Of a stretch of DNA of 64,000 nt, positions 44,017-54,592 are shown in pieces. Position 1 is the stretch's first letter, and each line of letters begins with the position of its first letter. The stretch spans positions 3,827 to 67,826 of the forward strand of contig PDUO01000017.1 of NCBI GenBank assembly GCA_003008705.1. The letters run 5' to 3'. The DNA is from Pezicula radicicola (Eukaryota > Ascomycota > Leotiomycetes > Helotiales > Dermateaceae). The position numbers and the translations under genes are program-made. The notes under the pieces are model-generated. The model had not been told where the DNA came from and searched no databases. It saw nothing but the letters and a program-made list of their open reading frames with translations.

Positions 44017-46645
44017 ATGGCGGAACGTGCTTCTGCGCCGGATTTGGAGATCTTGGGTGACCAGGTTACGCTACACCCTAGCGGATATGTTGAGGATGAG
44101 GGTGCCGGGAAGGAGAGGAACTTGGTGGAGCATATGGCGAGGTTTAGGAGCAATCCTCTAGAGTTTCTGAGGGAGGTTAGCTTGCATGTTTCGGGGGTAC
44201 GTGGTTCCTCCCTCTCTTGAACATACAAGCGACGGGAACTGATGGATGCGACAGACGGGATGGCGAGCCTACGACCACTTCATCGGACAACCAATATTCT
44301 ATCCTGGCTTCTCCGAGAATATGACAGCTGCTGTGCTTTCGACCCCGACCTTACAGAAGAAAATATCCGAGTTGGCAGAAAAGCGCGTTGAGAAAGAAGA
44401 GAAGGAGGGGTTGCTGAAGGTGGACGATCCGATGTATAAGAGTAAGAGGGCGCTGAGGAAGAGCGTTATTGTGCAGAGTCTGCAGGAAGTTAGCGAAAAG
44501 TTGACCGATGGCATGATTTGCAAGTTTGAGAGCCGGCCGTTTATTAGAGGCGCATACTATTTGTGCACACAGCTACTGACAAGGGCTTATCACCAAGGTG
44601 TGTGCACTCGTCTGGCCTTAGCGATGTGGTGCTGATTTGAATACAGGCATCCATGTCTCGAGTGAAGAGGTTTTACGATTGAGGAACGTAGCTGAGAAGG
44701 CGGAAAAGAACAAGCAGAGTATTATTTTCTTACCATGCCATCGGTCACATGTGGATTACGTTTCTTTACAACTCATCTGCTATCGACTCGGCTTAGCGCT
44801 ACCGACTGTTGTTGCGGGTGATAACTTGAACTTTCCAGTAGTGGGCAGCTTTTTGCAGCATGCAGGAGGTAAGTCTTTGCGAATATTTCACTGTACCTTG
44901 CTATAACTAACTACTGCTAGCAATGTATATACGGCGCAGCTTTGGCGATGACGTGCTATACACAACACTTGTACAATCATATATAGATACCCTGTTGCAA
45001 GGCGGCTTCAATTTCGAATGTTTCATCGAGGGCGGTCGATCAAGAACGGGAAAACTGTTGCCACCAAAATTTGGCATTCTCAATTTTATTTTAGACAGCA
45101 TTTTGTCGGGCCGTGTCGAAGATGCCATAATATGTCCCGTCAGCACACAGTACGACAAAGTTATCGAGACCGAAGGTTACGTCGACGAACTATTGGGAGT
45201 ACCAAAGAAGAAAGAAAATTTGGCGGACTTCCTCTCAGGCGGTTCATCTGTTCTTTCGCTGAAACTCGGTCGTGTAGATGTTAGATTTCATGAACCTTGG
45301 AGCTTGCGGGGATTTATACAAGAGCACCAAACCAAGACTACAGGTATACCGAAAGAACTTGATTTCAAACTGTTCCAGAGTCCTGTCGATCGTCAGAGGT
45401 TACTCAGGACTATGGGATACAAGGTCTTGTCCGATATCAATGCAGTTTCGGTAGTAATGCCTACCGCTTTGATTGGAACTGTGCTATTGACCTTGAGAGG
45501 TCGAGGTGTTGGAAAAACTGAACTGATTCGCAGAGTTGAGTGGTTGAGCGAGCGTGTGCGTGCAAAAGGGGGTCGAGTTGCTCACTTTGGTAATGCGCCG
45601 ACATCAAGTGTTGTCGATCGTGGTCTTGAGGTGCTCGGAAAAGATCTTGTGGGAGTTGTAAGAGGGCTTCCCGAGGAGACCTACTACGCTGTCGACCGAT
45701 TCCAGCTGTCCTTCTACCGCAATATGACGATACACTTGTTTATCTCAGAAGCACTCGTCAGCGCTTCAATGTATATCCGAGTGAAACGTGGTGGTGGACC
45801 AACCAATCAACAGATTTCATATGAGGAATTGCACAATCAAGTCTTGTTCCTGTCGTCGCTATTTCGAGGCGAGTTTATATATCCAACCGAAGGATTGGTC
45901 GTAAACTTGGACAACACTTTGCGCGGTCTCGAAGAAAATAAAACCGTGGAGTTGATCCGCGATGATGAAGGGCGAATCACTACAGTCGGTTTGGCCGACG
46001 TTGAAAGAGCGGCAGGTCGTGAAAATTATGACTTCTACTGCTTCCTGATTTGGCCTTTCATTGAAGCTAGTTGGCTAGGAGCTGTGTCACTCATGGGTCT
46101 CACACCACCGCCCGGGCATCAAGGCGAAGCTTGGATCGACTTAAAGAAAACACAAGACAGCGCACAACTGGTAACTCCCCAGTCTTTCCTCAAATACGTA
46201 TCCTGCTAATACGCAACAGCTTGGCAAAACGCTTTACCACCAGGGTGATCTTTCGTACTTCGAAGCTGTCAACAAAGAAACCCTTAAGAATGCCTACCAA
46301 AGATTTGAAGAAGAGAGCATAATCCTCTCCGTTAAATCTCGCGACCCTAAGGTTCAGCCCAAACTCCGACTAGCGCCCGAATGGGTCCCTCGTCGCAGTC
46401 TCGAAACTGGACATATCGAGGCGTCGGGGAGATTGTGGGATTTTATTGAGAAGATTGCGCAGAGTCGGCGTGAGGGCAAGAATAGGAGGGATGGGGCAAC
46501 GGTTAGCACGAGGGTGTTAAGGTTGGTGGATCGTTTAGGAAAGGACTTATTTGAGGACGTAGATACGGGGCTTGTGATTAGTGAAGAAGAGAAAAAGAAG
46601 CAGAAGAAGAGAAGAGCTGCGTTGAAGACGAGAGCGCATTTGTAA
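44017..46645 (+). CDS. Glycerol-3-phosphate/dihydroxyacetone-phosphate acyltransferase (GNPAT/PlsB-like) with PTS1-like end
   Basis: Exons 44017-44196, 44255-44597, 44647-44868, 44921-46170, 46220-46645; introns of 49-58 bp, in phase; 806 residues. Acyltransferase block I is CHRSHVDYVSLQLICYRLG (about 204-222) with the H-x4-D motif. Block II is GDNLNFPVVGSFLQHAGAMY, block III FECFIEGGRSRTGKLLPPKF (about 278-297), and block IV ICPVSTQYDKVIE. The layout is that of PlsB and animal DHAPAT (GNPAT), unlike the fungal microsomal Gat1/Gat2 type. The C-terminus is ..ALKTRAHL; AHL fits the PTS1 pattern [SAC]-[KRH]-[LM], so peroxisomal import is plausible. It would acylate G3P or DHAP at sn-1, feeding ether-lipid or general glycerolipid synthesis. 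The start was chosen as the first ATG in frame (MAERASAPDLEILGDQ). Confidence 0.9.
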
Positions 46646-47553
46646 GAGACGATTGGATACACTGTAATTATACCAGGTATATGTGATACGATTTTATATG
46701 AATTAGGTTGTCATTCCATTGAGGAATATCTGCCTAACTCTCTCCCATCCCCATCTGGGCCATCATACTCCAACTGAATATTACAGGAAATCAAACTGCA
46801 ACTGATACAATTATTCGAAGCTATGTCCTTTGAGTAGGCACGTCCAGACATTGATACTGTCGCTGAAACGGCTAGCCAGTTGGCACCTCTAAGATCCACT
46901 ATGACGTCCGCTGTAAGACTTCACTTTATTTAGTGATCCACTAAACAGTCTAGTAAGGCACCTCTTGAAAGACAACAGTTTGTGTCCCGAGTGCATATCC
47001 ACCTTTTGGTTGACAAGTCATAAAGACCTCGAAAGTTTCCAGCTTCAAATTTAACTTTTGTGCCTCGCCTCATCAATGCGCGAGCGAGTACCTTTATTCA
47101 CTAGATTATTAATGTACCGTATTCTCTTTTACTCATATATATAACAATGAGGACCTCTTTGCTTCGAAAGTACATCTTATATTCTACCCAGCTTTCATTT
47201 TTCTTCGTCGGGTACTACTTATGACCCTTTTGTTGCTTATCTTGCTGTGTGCCCTGTAGCCTTTGACTTCTCTCAATGGTATGAACTAGTTTCTCCTCGC
47301 TCTCAACGACCCTACACCAAAGTACTTAAGCGTACTTACTACCTACCTATGACGGTATACCAGATAACCTAAGACTCTTAACACAATAGGTTATTCTACT
47401 AGGCACTGGTACCTTAAACCTATATAGTTAATAACGGCGCACTACCTACAGTAGCTCAAACCGTAGACCAAATCACAACCACCCCAACAAACCAACTTTT
47501 ATCCTCCCTCTCGGCAACTCTACAGTTCTATCCATGGTTATAACCAAACAATC
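46646..47553. other. Gene-free stretch
   Basis: About 0.9 kb between the acyltransferase 3' end and the next gene; the second half is pyrimidine-rich and CTACC-rich, as in a fungal promoter. Minus frame 46711-46899 is short and featureless. Confidence 0.45.
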
Positions 47554-48494
47554 ATGGATGCAACAGCAGTCACCGAGCCCGAAAAGGGCGATAGCGATGA
47601 ACCTCCACTTCCTTCTTGTGGAATCTTAACACCTAGTAAGTCTACTGTTGAACAATTTATCAACACTATTTCCCAACGCACAATCGGAACCCACTGAAAT
47701 TAACAAATCCATCAGTTCCAAAAATCACCCTCGCACCACCAATGGAACGAGAATTTTCTCTTCTACAAGAACAGCAAAATTCACTTTCAACTCCGACTTC
47801 AACACAGTCGGGACAACATGGTGTTATAGTAACTTGTAATTTCATCCGGCCATCTACCGAATCACAATACGCCACGTTGGAATCCAGTACATCTCAGACT
47901 CCAGACTCAGCAATCGATAATCTTCCAGGACAAATACCTACTGATTATCTAGCATTCTCAGAATGTGTAGGAAGGGACTCAGATGAAACGAAAGATATGA
48001 ACGAGGTTCATCAATGGAAGAATCAAATTGTAGAACTTCAGTCAGAAAACGAAAAAGAAGAAGATAAAGAAAGGAACGAAGCTGAGACGGAAGGGAAAGG
48101 GCTCTCAGGAAGGACTTATATTTTCTCTTCGGGGTTTATTTCTCTATCAGCCACAGAAACGTCATCTCTTCAAAACAGGAGACAACAATACATAGCATAT
48201 CAAAATCGAAATCGACAAAACCGAGAAAATGGAGAAGGCAAAGAGAAAACCCAGAAGATTAAAAACTGGATGACGGATACGAAATCTAGTTTGGTGGAAA
48301 GGGTTAAACGGGGGTTTTCGTTTAGGAAGAGGAACAGGAAGGGCGGTGGTATTAATCGTGAGTTGACGCCTCTTAGGAATTGGGATCCGATGCTTGGGAC
48401 GAAACGGTTGCCTCCTAAGCCGGAGTTGAGTGAGTGGGAGAAGGAGGAGAGGCAGGTGAATAAGATGAGGAGGAGTGGTAATTATCTTCAATAG
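47554..48494 (+). CDS. Hypothetical protein, charged and low-complexity
   Basis: Exons 47554-47635 and 47716-48494 across an 80-bp intron (GTAAGT..ATCAG, phase 1), giving 286 residues. It starts MDATAVTEPEKGDSDEPPLP. The middle is rich in Ser/Thr/Gln, followed by a Glu/Lys-rich helix (about 135-160, probable coiled coil). The C-terminus is basic and conserved-looking (VERVKRGFSFRKRNRKGG, then PKPELSEWEKEERQVNKMRR). No signal peptide, membrane span or known domain. The basic tail could bind nucleic acid or serve nuclear import; function is unknown. Confidence 0.65.
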
Positions 48495-48975
48495 AGGAAG
48501 GGTTCTAGATACTGAGTTAGCTCTGAGATATATAGGCCTCTCTGCTGCGTGTCAAATTAATTTTTGTCTATAGCAGATTAATGCGAACTATAACAGCCGG
48601 TGATTTTGTGGCTTTTGGTAGCAAGTAAGGCCTTGTTTAGCTTTATAATGTGGTGTGACAAAGCTTAGTCGATATGGGATTCTTCTAAATGAAGTTCGTA
48701 TTGGCCAGCCATTAAAAAAGGTTCTGGCAGGCAGTCTTCGCAGTTATGCAGCGGACGATCTTCCTCAGATGTTGCTAGAATTAGGTAACTTCTCACTGTA
48801 AAATGGAAGCCAAGTTGGTTGAGGGAAGGTGTGTGTATCACATTGAACTAACCCAAGAAGCTATACTCAAAAATAGCAGACGTTGGGATAGCTACTTAGA
48901 TGCAAACGAAAATCATTTGTGTAAACTACCAAAATATATCTAAAGGCATAATATTTCGTTCCAATAGTCTACCGT
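48495..48975. other. Intergenic region between convergent genes
   Basis: About 480 bp between the convergent 3' ends of the hypothetical gene and PAN6. Nothing noted beyond AT-rich 3'-flank sequence. Confidence 0.5.
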
Positions 48976-50142
48976 CTATAACTTGACAGCTGGCAGTATT
49001 ATATTGTCAATCAACCTCACGGGCGGGCCACCAGCCTCCCCCAGATGTTCGCCCTTCTGTGGCGATTCCACCGGCAACATCTTAATTGCGCCACTCAAAA
49101 TAGCACCTCGAGTCTCATCTATCTCATCTAACTCCTCCATGGTCTCTGGATCTGCCAAGGAGATATAGTCAACTTCAAACTGAACTCTTTCTTCGGGCTT
49201 CATCTGGTTCTGCTCTATCAATTTCAGCTTTGTGAATTCGCCTGCTGGACCCAGCAATTCATCTCTCGTTCTGTTCCCTCTCAAATAGCCTGTTTCAGCC
49301 ACCTTCAGAGCGTGAGATAGTACAGTTGCGACCTGTCTTCGCCGCGTTCCTAGATACACATTCCTGGAACTCAATGCCAGTCCATCAGGTTCTCTTTGTG
49401 TATCTCCAATCACGACTTTTGTATCCATGCAGAAGTCCTTGACCATCTTCTTGATGACCACTGTCTGCTGAACATCCTTCTGACCAAAGAAGACCATTTC
49501 AGGTTGTATGATATTGAATAATTTCATGCAGACAGTAGCCACACCTCGAAAGAAAGTCGGTCTTGTTTTCCCTTCCAATTTCTCTCCAACGGGGGTGATA
49601 GTGATAAAACTGCCCTTGGCATCAATCTCCTGACTTGGGCCTTTCGCCCCTTCGCTCGGATACATGGTCTTCGTTTCAGGGGCGAAAACAGCGGCAATCT
49701 TTCCCAGGTTGCCCCCATCCTCTGCAAGATCCCTATCCAGATCCCGCAACATCTTGCAATCCGTATCCCAGGTCTTTGGGTATGAGTCTAAGTCTTCAGT
49801 GACGCCGAATTGGGCTGGATTGACATAGATAGAGACTACGACGAGGGACGTCTGCGAGGCAGCAAGTCGAACGAGAGAGGCGTGTCCACTGTGTAATGCG
49901 CCCATGGTGGGTACGAAGCCAACAGAGCGGTGGTCGAGCAGTTGTTGTCTGCGCCATTGGCGAAGGGCTGGAATGGTTCTGAAGATTTTAATAGACGTAT
50001 TCGGAATTACTGGGCCTGTCTCTCGACAGTGAAGGAGATGCGATGTGGTAGAGAAGGATCGAGGCGTTTTGAACAGCCGTTTGGAGAAAGCGAATTTGGG
50101 AGTGCTTGAGGGAACTCCTCGAGACGCGAGAGCTTTAAACAT
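48976..50142 (-). CDS. PAN6: Pantothenate synthetase (pantoate-beta-alanine ligase) with mitochondrial-type N-terminus
   Basis: 388 residues, intronless. It condenses pantoate and beta-alanine with ATP, the last step of vitamin B5 synthesis. Motifs: VGFVPTMGALHSGHASLVRL (nucleotide-binding HxGH), VSIYVNPAQFG, MVFFGQKDVQQTVVIKKMVK, and REPDGLALSSRNVYL (SSRN/KMSKS-like loop). Bacterial PanC is about 280 residues. The extra length is an N-terminal extension of about 50 residues rich in Arg, Ser and Lys with no acidic residue in its first 40 (..KRLFKTPRSFSTTSHLLHC), typical of a mitochondrial presequence, plus two loop insertions. It is head-to-head with DBP7 across 388 bp. Confidence 0.93.
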   Translation of the reverse strand: MFKALASRGVPSSTPKFAFSKRLFKTPRSFSTTSHLLHCRETGPVIPNTSIKIFRTIPALRQWRRQQLLDHRSVGFVPTMGALHSGHASLVRLAASQTSLVVVSIYVNPAQFGVTEDLDSYPKTWDTDCKMLRDLDRDLAEDGGNLGKIAAVFAPETKTMYPSEGAKGPSQEIDAKGSFITITPVGEKLEGKTRPTFFRGVATVCMKLFNIIQPEMVFFGQKDVQQTVVIKKMVKDFCMDTKVVIGDTQREPDGLALSSRNVYLGTRRRQVATVLSHALKVAETGYLRGNRTRDELLGPAGEFTKLKLIEQNQMKPEERVQFEVDYISLADPETMEELDEIDETRGAILSGAIKMLPVESPQKGEHLGEAGGPPVRLIDNIILPAVKL

Positions 50143-50530
50143 GGTTATTAACAGTTAGGTCTTAGGTGCCAATTAATCTGTGTTTCGTTGTACAGTAGGA
50201 AATGGGTGCGACGTGACATTGAGCCCCTTCAGGGTCCATGTTTTGATGAGGTCGACAGAATCTGCATTCTGTTCTGATATGTGCAGCGTATTTTGAAGCC
50301 CAAGATACGAGTATATCAAATCTCCAGCTGAATGTGAGACCGTGGTACAGAAAGGTGCTTTACCGAAAAGAGGTTAGCCTTCCCGCACCAGCGACAGGGC
50401 TGTGATTTTATCGGTCAAGCGATAACGAAACTTTCTTGAACTTTCTGAACTTTCTGCCGCTGCGAGAAAGGGACGACAACTTCCTCATTCCGCCCCAATA
50501 CCTGTTTCTCGCGAGCATACGGATGAAATC
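50143..50530. promoter_or_regulatory. Bidirectional promoter PAN6 / DBP7
   Basis: 388 bp between divergent start codons. Three near-tandem GAACTTTCT / GAAACTTTCTT units lie at 50428-50456 on the DBP7 side. No TATA was recognised. Confidence 0.45.
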
Positions 50531-53257
50531 ATGGCCGACGATGGGATGCTGATGAATTTTTCCATGGACGATGGACCTCTCCTACCAAAACAGCAATTTC
50601 AAGGAGGAAGGTGGAAGGACCGTCTGGCTGCGAAGAAAGTTGCGAAGCACCGAGTCACCAAGATTGGAGGAGCTGGCTCGAAAGTCAGTCGCGAGATCTT
50701 TAGTGAGCGATCGCAGGGGAACGGGAAGGAGGAATACATTGGAGAATCGAGAGGTCCCAAGAGACAAAGAACAGACGTCGAGTTCAACGCGAATGCGAAC
50801 AGAACCAAGATTGGAGAGAGAAAATGGAACGCTCCTGCAACTTCTTCTGAAGCACCGGTGCAGACGCCGAGGACAAATGGCAGGACGAGGGAGGATGATG
50901 CTTCAAGGCCTGCGATAATATCTGGAAAGCTACCACCTGGGAGTATAAGTATTGGTGGTGGGGCAGGGAAGAAGATGAAATTTGGGGACGACGATGATTT
51001 TACACCAAAATCTGTACCTGCTGCACAACCTCCTCGACCTACGAACCACGGAAGAACGCGAGAAGATGACGCTTCGAGACCTGCTATCATCTCTGGGAAA
51101 CTGCCGCCCGGAAGCATTAACATTGGAGGCGGGGGAGGAAAGAAAATGACTTTCGATGATGAGGACGACGCTCTTCCTGAGCAAGCTGCGCCTAGGCCTG
51201 TGATAAAAACTGCACCTGGTGTTGGTGGTGTTGCTTTAAATCGTGATGGTACTAAGGGTGTCATTTCGTCGCTATTTACATTCAATCCAGCATCGAAAAC
51301 CACGTTCGAAGAACCGGAAGAGGAGGCCGAACCTGCACAGCCGTCGAATGCACCACTTACCGCAGAGATGGAAACTTTCACTAATTTAGGGCTTTCAAGA
51401 CGATTAGCAGCGCATCTGTCTACCAAGATGGACATGAAGGCACCAACAGCGATCCAAAAAGCTGCTATTACGGAGATGCTCAAGGAGGATAGTGATGCCT
51501 TTATACAGGCCGAAACTGGATCTGGTAAAACACTCGCATACCTACTGCCAATCGTGCAGCGAATTATGGCCATGACAGTAAAGGATGGCGAAGTCAATAG
51601 AGATGTCAAAATCCACCGAAATTCTGGGCTTTTCGCTGTTGTATTGGCACCCACACGTGAGCTGTGCAAGCAAATTGCCGGAGTACTGGAAAAGATATTA
51701 CGATGCGCGCCATGGCTGGTGGGAACTACAGTTATGGGAGGAGAAAGCAAGTCGTCTGAAAAGGCTAGGTTACGGAAGGGCGTTAACATTCTTATTGCCA
51801 CTCCGGGTCGTCTGGCGGATCATCTAGACAACACCGAAGTGTTGAATGTCAGCACTGTCAGATGGTTGGTTCTCGACGAAGGTGATCGGCTCATGGAATT
51901 GGGATTTGAGGAGGAGATCAAGGGCATTGTCGAGAAAATTGGGCGGAGATCGCTCAAGGTCGATGACAGGAATCTTTTAGAAGCCTTACCTAGCCGGAGG
52001 ATCACGGTACTCTGCTCGGCGACAATGAAGATGAATGTACAAAGGCTGGGTGAGATCAGTCTGAAGGATGCTGTTCACATCATGGCTGCTCCTTCCGAGG
52101 AGCAGGCTGCGAAAGACAAGGAGGATGGGGTTGATGCTGACGACAAGACTTTCTCAGCACCGGCTCAATTGAAGCAGGCGTACGCTGTTGTGCCCGCCAA
52201 GCTCCGCCTGGTCACTCTGACTGCCATTCTGAAGCGAGCTTTTGCACGAAGAGGGTCCGTCATGAAGGCAATTGTCTTCATCTCTTGCGCTGACTCTGTT
52301 GATTTTCATTTCTCTCTTTTCAGCCGCCCAGAAGCCATCTCTGCCGCCGAAGCAGAAAAGCCAACGCTCCCAACATCTGAACTCACAAAGGAAACCATCG
52401 CACATGGCACAGCTTTCTCAAGCAACACAAATCCAGTGGTCCTGCATCGTCTTCATGGATCCCTTGCCCAGAATATCCGAACTGCAACTCTTAAACATTT
52501 TTCCGACAGCGCGGATCCTTGTGTTCTTATCTGTACCGACGTGGCATCGAGAGGTCTGGATCTTCCAAACGTTGACTACGTTATTGAATATGATCCTCCT
52601 TTCAGTGCAGACGACCATCTCCACAGAATTGGTCGAACCGCACGTGCCGGTCGTGACGGTCGTGCTCTTATTTTCCTCCTTCCTGGCGATGAGGAAGAAT
52701 ACGTTTCCGTTCTCGCATCTAGCTACCGCGAGGGCAAAAAGGCACTGGTGCACAATACAGCCGAAGAACTCATCCGCAAAGGCTTTGGAGGTACTGGCCA
52801 TGAGTGGGAGGACCGTGCAACGCAATTCCAACTCGACGTTGAGCGCTGGGCCATCGAGTCGCCGAAATACCTCGAGATGGCTCGCCGTGGTTTCCAATCT
52901 CATATCCGAGCATACGCCACGCATGTTGCAAACGAACGCAGCATTTTCAACATGCAAACTCTGCACTTAGGACATCTAGCTAAAGCCTTTGCATTACGAG
53001 ATAAGCCCGGAAGTATCAAGGTTCCCGGACTAAGACCTAAGGCCATGACAAAAGCAGATCGTAGTGTAGCTGCAAGAAAGGCGAAGAGAGGAGAGACAGA
53101 GAAGGAGGAAGATAAGGTACCGGAGGGTGAGAGAGCTAGAAAAGCGAGGAAGTTGGAACTGGATGCTCCTACTGTGGATGTGGATGCGGTGGCGAAGCGT
53201 ATGAAGCAGAAAATTAGAGAGCATATGGCTAGTGCTTCTGAGTTTAATATTGGGTGA
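50531..53257 (+). CDS. DBP7: DEAD-box ATP-dependent RNA helicase DBP7 (DDX31-like)
   Basis: 908 residues, intronless. It acts in 60S ribosomal subunit assembly in the nucleolus. Helicase motifs: Q-motif region KAPTAIQKAAITEML, Walker A AETGSGKTLAYLLP (about 327), motif Ia APTRELCKQI, motif II LDEGDRLMELGFEEEIKGI (DEGD in place of DEAD, as in the Dbp7 group), SAT in VLCSATMKMNVQRLG (about 496), motif V ICTDVASRGLDLP and motif VI HRIGRTARAGRDG (about 698). The C-terminal tail is Lys/Arg-rich. The N-terminal region contains two copies of a unit of about 58 residues, each with GRTREDDASRPAIISGKLPP, at about 115-172 and 173-230. The start MADDGMLMNFSMDDG matches the family N-terminus. Confidence 0.95.
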   Translation: MADDGMLMNFSMDDGPLLPKQQFQGGRWKDRLAAKKVAKHRVTKIGGAGSKVSREIFSERSQGNGKEEYIGESRGPKRQRTDVEFNANANRTKIGERKWNAPATSSEAPVQTPRTNGRTREDDASRPAIISGKLPPGSISIGGGAGKKMKFGDDDDFTPKSVPAAQPPRPTNHGRTREDDASRPAIISGKLPPGSINIGGGGGKKMTFDDEDDALPEQAAPRPVIKTAPGVGGVALNRDGTKGVISSLFTFNPASKTTFEEPEEEAEPAQPSNAPLTAEMETFTNLGLSRRLAAHLSTKMDMKAPTAIQKAAITEMLKEDSDAFIQAETGSGKTLAYLLPIVQRIMAMTVKDGEVNRDVKIHRNSGLFAVVLAPTRELCKQIAGVLEKILRCAPWLVGTTVMGGESKSSEKARLRKGVNILIATPGRLADHLDNTEVLNVSTVRWLVLDEGDRLMELGFEEEIKGIVEKIGRRSLKVDDRNLLEALPSRRITVLCSATMKMNVQRLGEISLKDAVHIMAAPSEEQAAKDKEDGVDADDKTFSAPAQLKQAYAVVPAKLRLVTLTAILKRAFARRGSVMKAIVFISCADSVDFHFSLFSRPEAISAAEAEKPTLPTSELTKETIAHGTAFSSNTNPVVLHRLHGSLAQNIRTATLKHFSDSADPCVLICTDVASRGLDLPNVDYVIEYDPPFSADDHLHRIGRTARAGRDGRALIFLLPGDEEEYVSVLASSYREGKKALVHNTAEELIRKGFGGTGHEWEDRATQFQLDVERWAIESPKYLEMARRGFQSHIRAYATHVANERSIFNMQTLHLGHLAKAFALRDKPGSIKVPGLRPKAMTKADRSVAARKAKRGETEKEEDKVPEGERARKARKLELDAPTVDVDAVAKRMKQKIREHMASASEFNIG
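50862..51190 (+). repeat. Internal coding tandem duplication in DBP7
   Basis: Two copies (about 50871-51000 and 51044-51170) encode near-identical peptides GRTREDDASRPAIISGKLPP, GSxxIGGGxGKKMxFxDxDD. The nucleotide copies differ mostly at third positions, so the duplication is old and kept under protein-level constraint. Confidence 0.8.
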
Positions 53258-53580
53258 ATTACCTAGTCTTTCAACGGAGAGGAATAGAATCATAGAAAAT
53301 TAAAGTGGTCTTGGTACCTGTTCAATGATATTTTAGGTAAATAGAAGCTACAAATGATTTATAATGTATGGCTTTCTGAAGCTTGATAACTGTGTTTCCT
53401 CCATGCCTTGTGTTAAATGACATCAAGAGAGCAATCAGGGAACAAGATAGGTAACCTTGTATAAGCTCGCTTAAAAAGGAGTTAAAGGCGAGAACGATTG
53501 TCACGACGTCGCCACTGTAATGCTATTCTAAGCCTACATAGGTGGTCGACCAGTAGAATTTGTTTACTCATCGAAGGGCA
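53258..53580. other. 3' flank of DBP7, no gene
   Basis: No coding features. The boundary between ordinary genomic sequence and the repeat relic lies near 53530-53580. Confidence 0.4.
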
Positions 53581-54240
53581 AAGCTAGCGAACACCCTCTT
53601 AGCGAGAGTAAAGAGACTAATAAGAACTTACACCCTCGGAAGGCTACACATTGTAATTACAGCGATAATAGCGACACCAACGATAAGCCTAAGTACAACA
53701 GTGATAGTAATACTAGTAGCTGCCCTAGATCCGACGACAATATCCTCTTCGACTCTTCGGGCGATAGAAGCGACGGCAGCGGCGCCAACGAAGCTATAGA
53801 CGAGCGCAGCGGCCTAGATAGCGGTTACAACAACGATAGGATAGATGTTACTATAATAGAGGATACAGACAAGTACTATACAACTAAGATTAGTAAGTTT
53901 AAAGGGCCTCTATAGTAGAACTCGGATGCCGCCGAGCCTAGTAAGTTCAAGGAGGTGAAATAAAAGTATAAAGCGCTCTATCACAAGGATATTCGTCTCT
54001 AGATCGTATAGAACTTAAAGCAGGGGGAGAGAGACCTTTTTATTATAGAGGTCTACTTATAGAACTACAAAGAAGTAGATAATAAGCTTAAACTATACGT
54101 TGCCTTATAAGATATCTTCAACCTAGTTAATTTAACTCTTATAGTATAACCTTCCTCTTTAGAGAAAATACTCTCCTTATCCTCTATTTAATTTCTTATA
54201 TCTTAACCTATATAATCTATTATATTTTAAACGCAATTAC
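53580..54240 (+). pseudogene. RIP-inactivated repeat ORF relic
   Basis: One plus-strand frame from about 53700 reads SDDNILFDSSGDRSDGSGAN, then a region whose only interruptions are mostly TAG codons: KALYHKDIRL, TAG, IV, TAG, NLKQGERDLFIIEVYL, TAG, NYKEVDNKLKLYVAL, TAG, DIFNLVN. Replacing the ambers by Trp would give a continuous, reasonable protein, which is the signature of RIP (TGG to TAG). The sequence becomes extremely AT-rich at 54150-54230. The element family was not recognised. Confidence 0.5.
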
Positions 54241-54592
54241 TTCGAGGTACAGTATTTCAAACCGATGTACACGCAGTTGTAGTACTCCAAATGCTAAAAA
54301 TAGTTTCGGAGTAAGCTACTTACGGTCAGTACTCATCCACAATTCGCTGTACTGTATTTTGTGTTCTGGCATTGAAAAGAAGTAATCACGTGCATCTGGG
54401 AGATCGTGCTTGTGGAACTAATAATGCGGCGGCGTGATTATTCAATGCTTCTCTGTTGGTGCGGCTGAGGAGAGCTGAACTGAGACATTTGCACCACTTA
54501 CGATCTTCATATATTTCATCTACTGCTATATCCTAACCTGATATTAAAGCAATTCTTTTCAAACATTCCACTACAGCTTCGAAATCTCTATC

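Noticed and set aside
50599..51801. 400-codon minus-strand open frame inside DBP7
   Set aside because: It is antisense to the conserved DBP7 N-terminal and helicase region; its Ser/Pro-rich composition is the mirror of the acidic, Gly-rich coding strand.
53560..53799. 79-codon plus-strand frame
   Set aside because: It is Thr/Ile-rich in the wrong phase of a RIP relic; the neighbouring phase carries the more protein-like reading with ambers.
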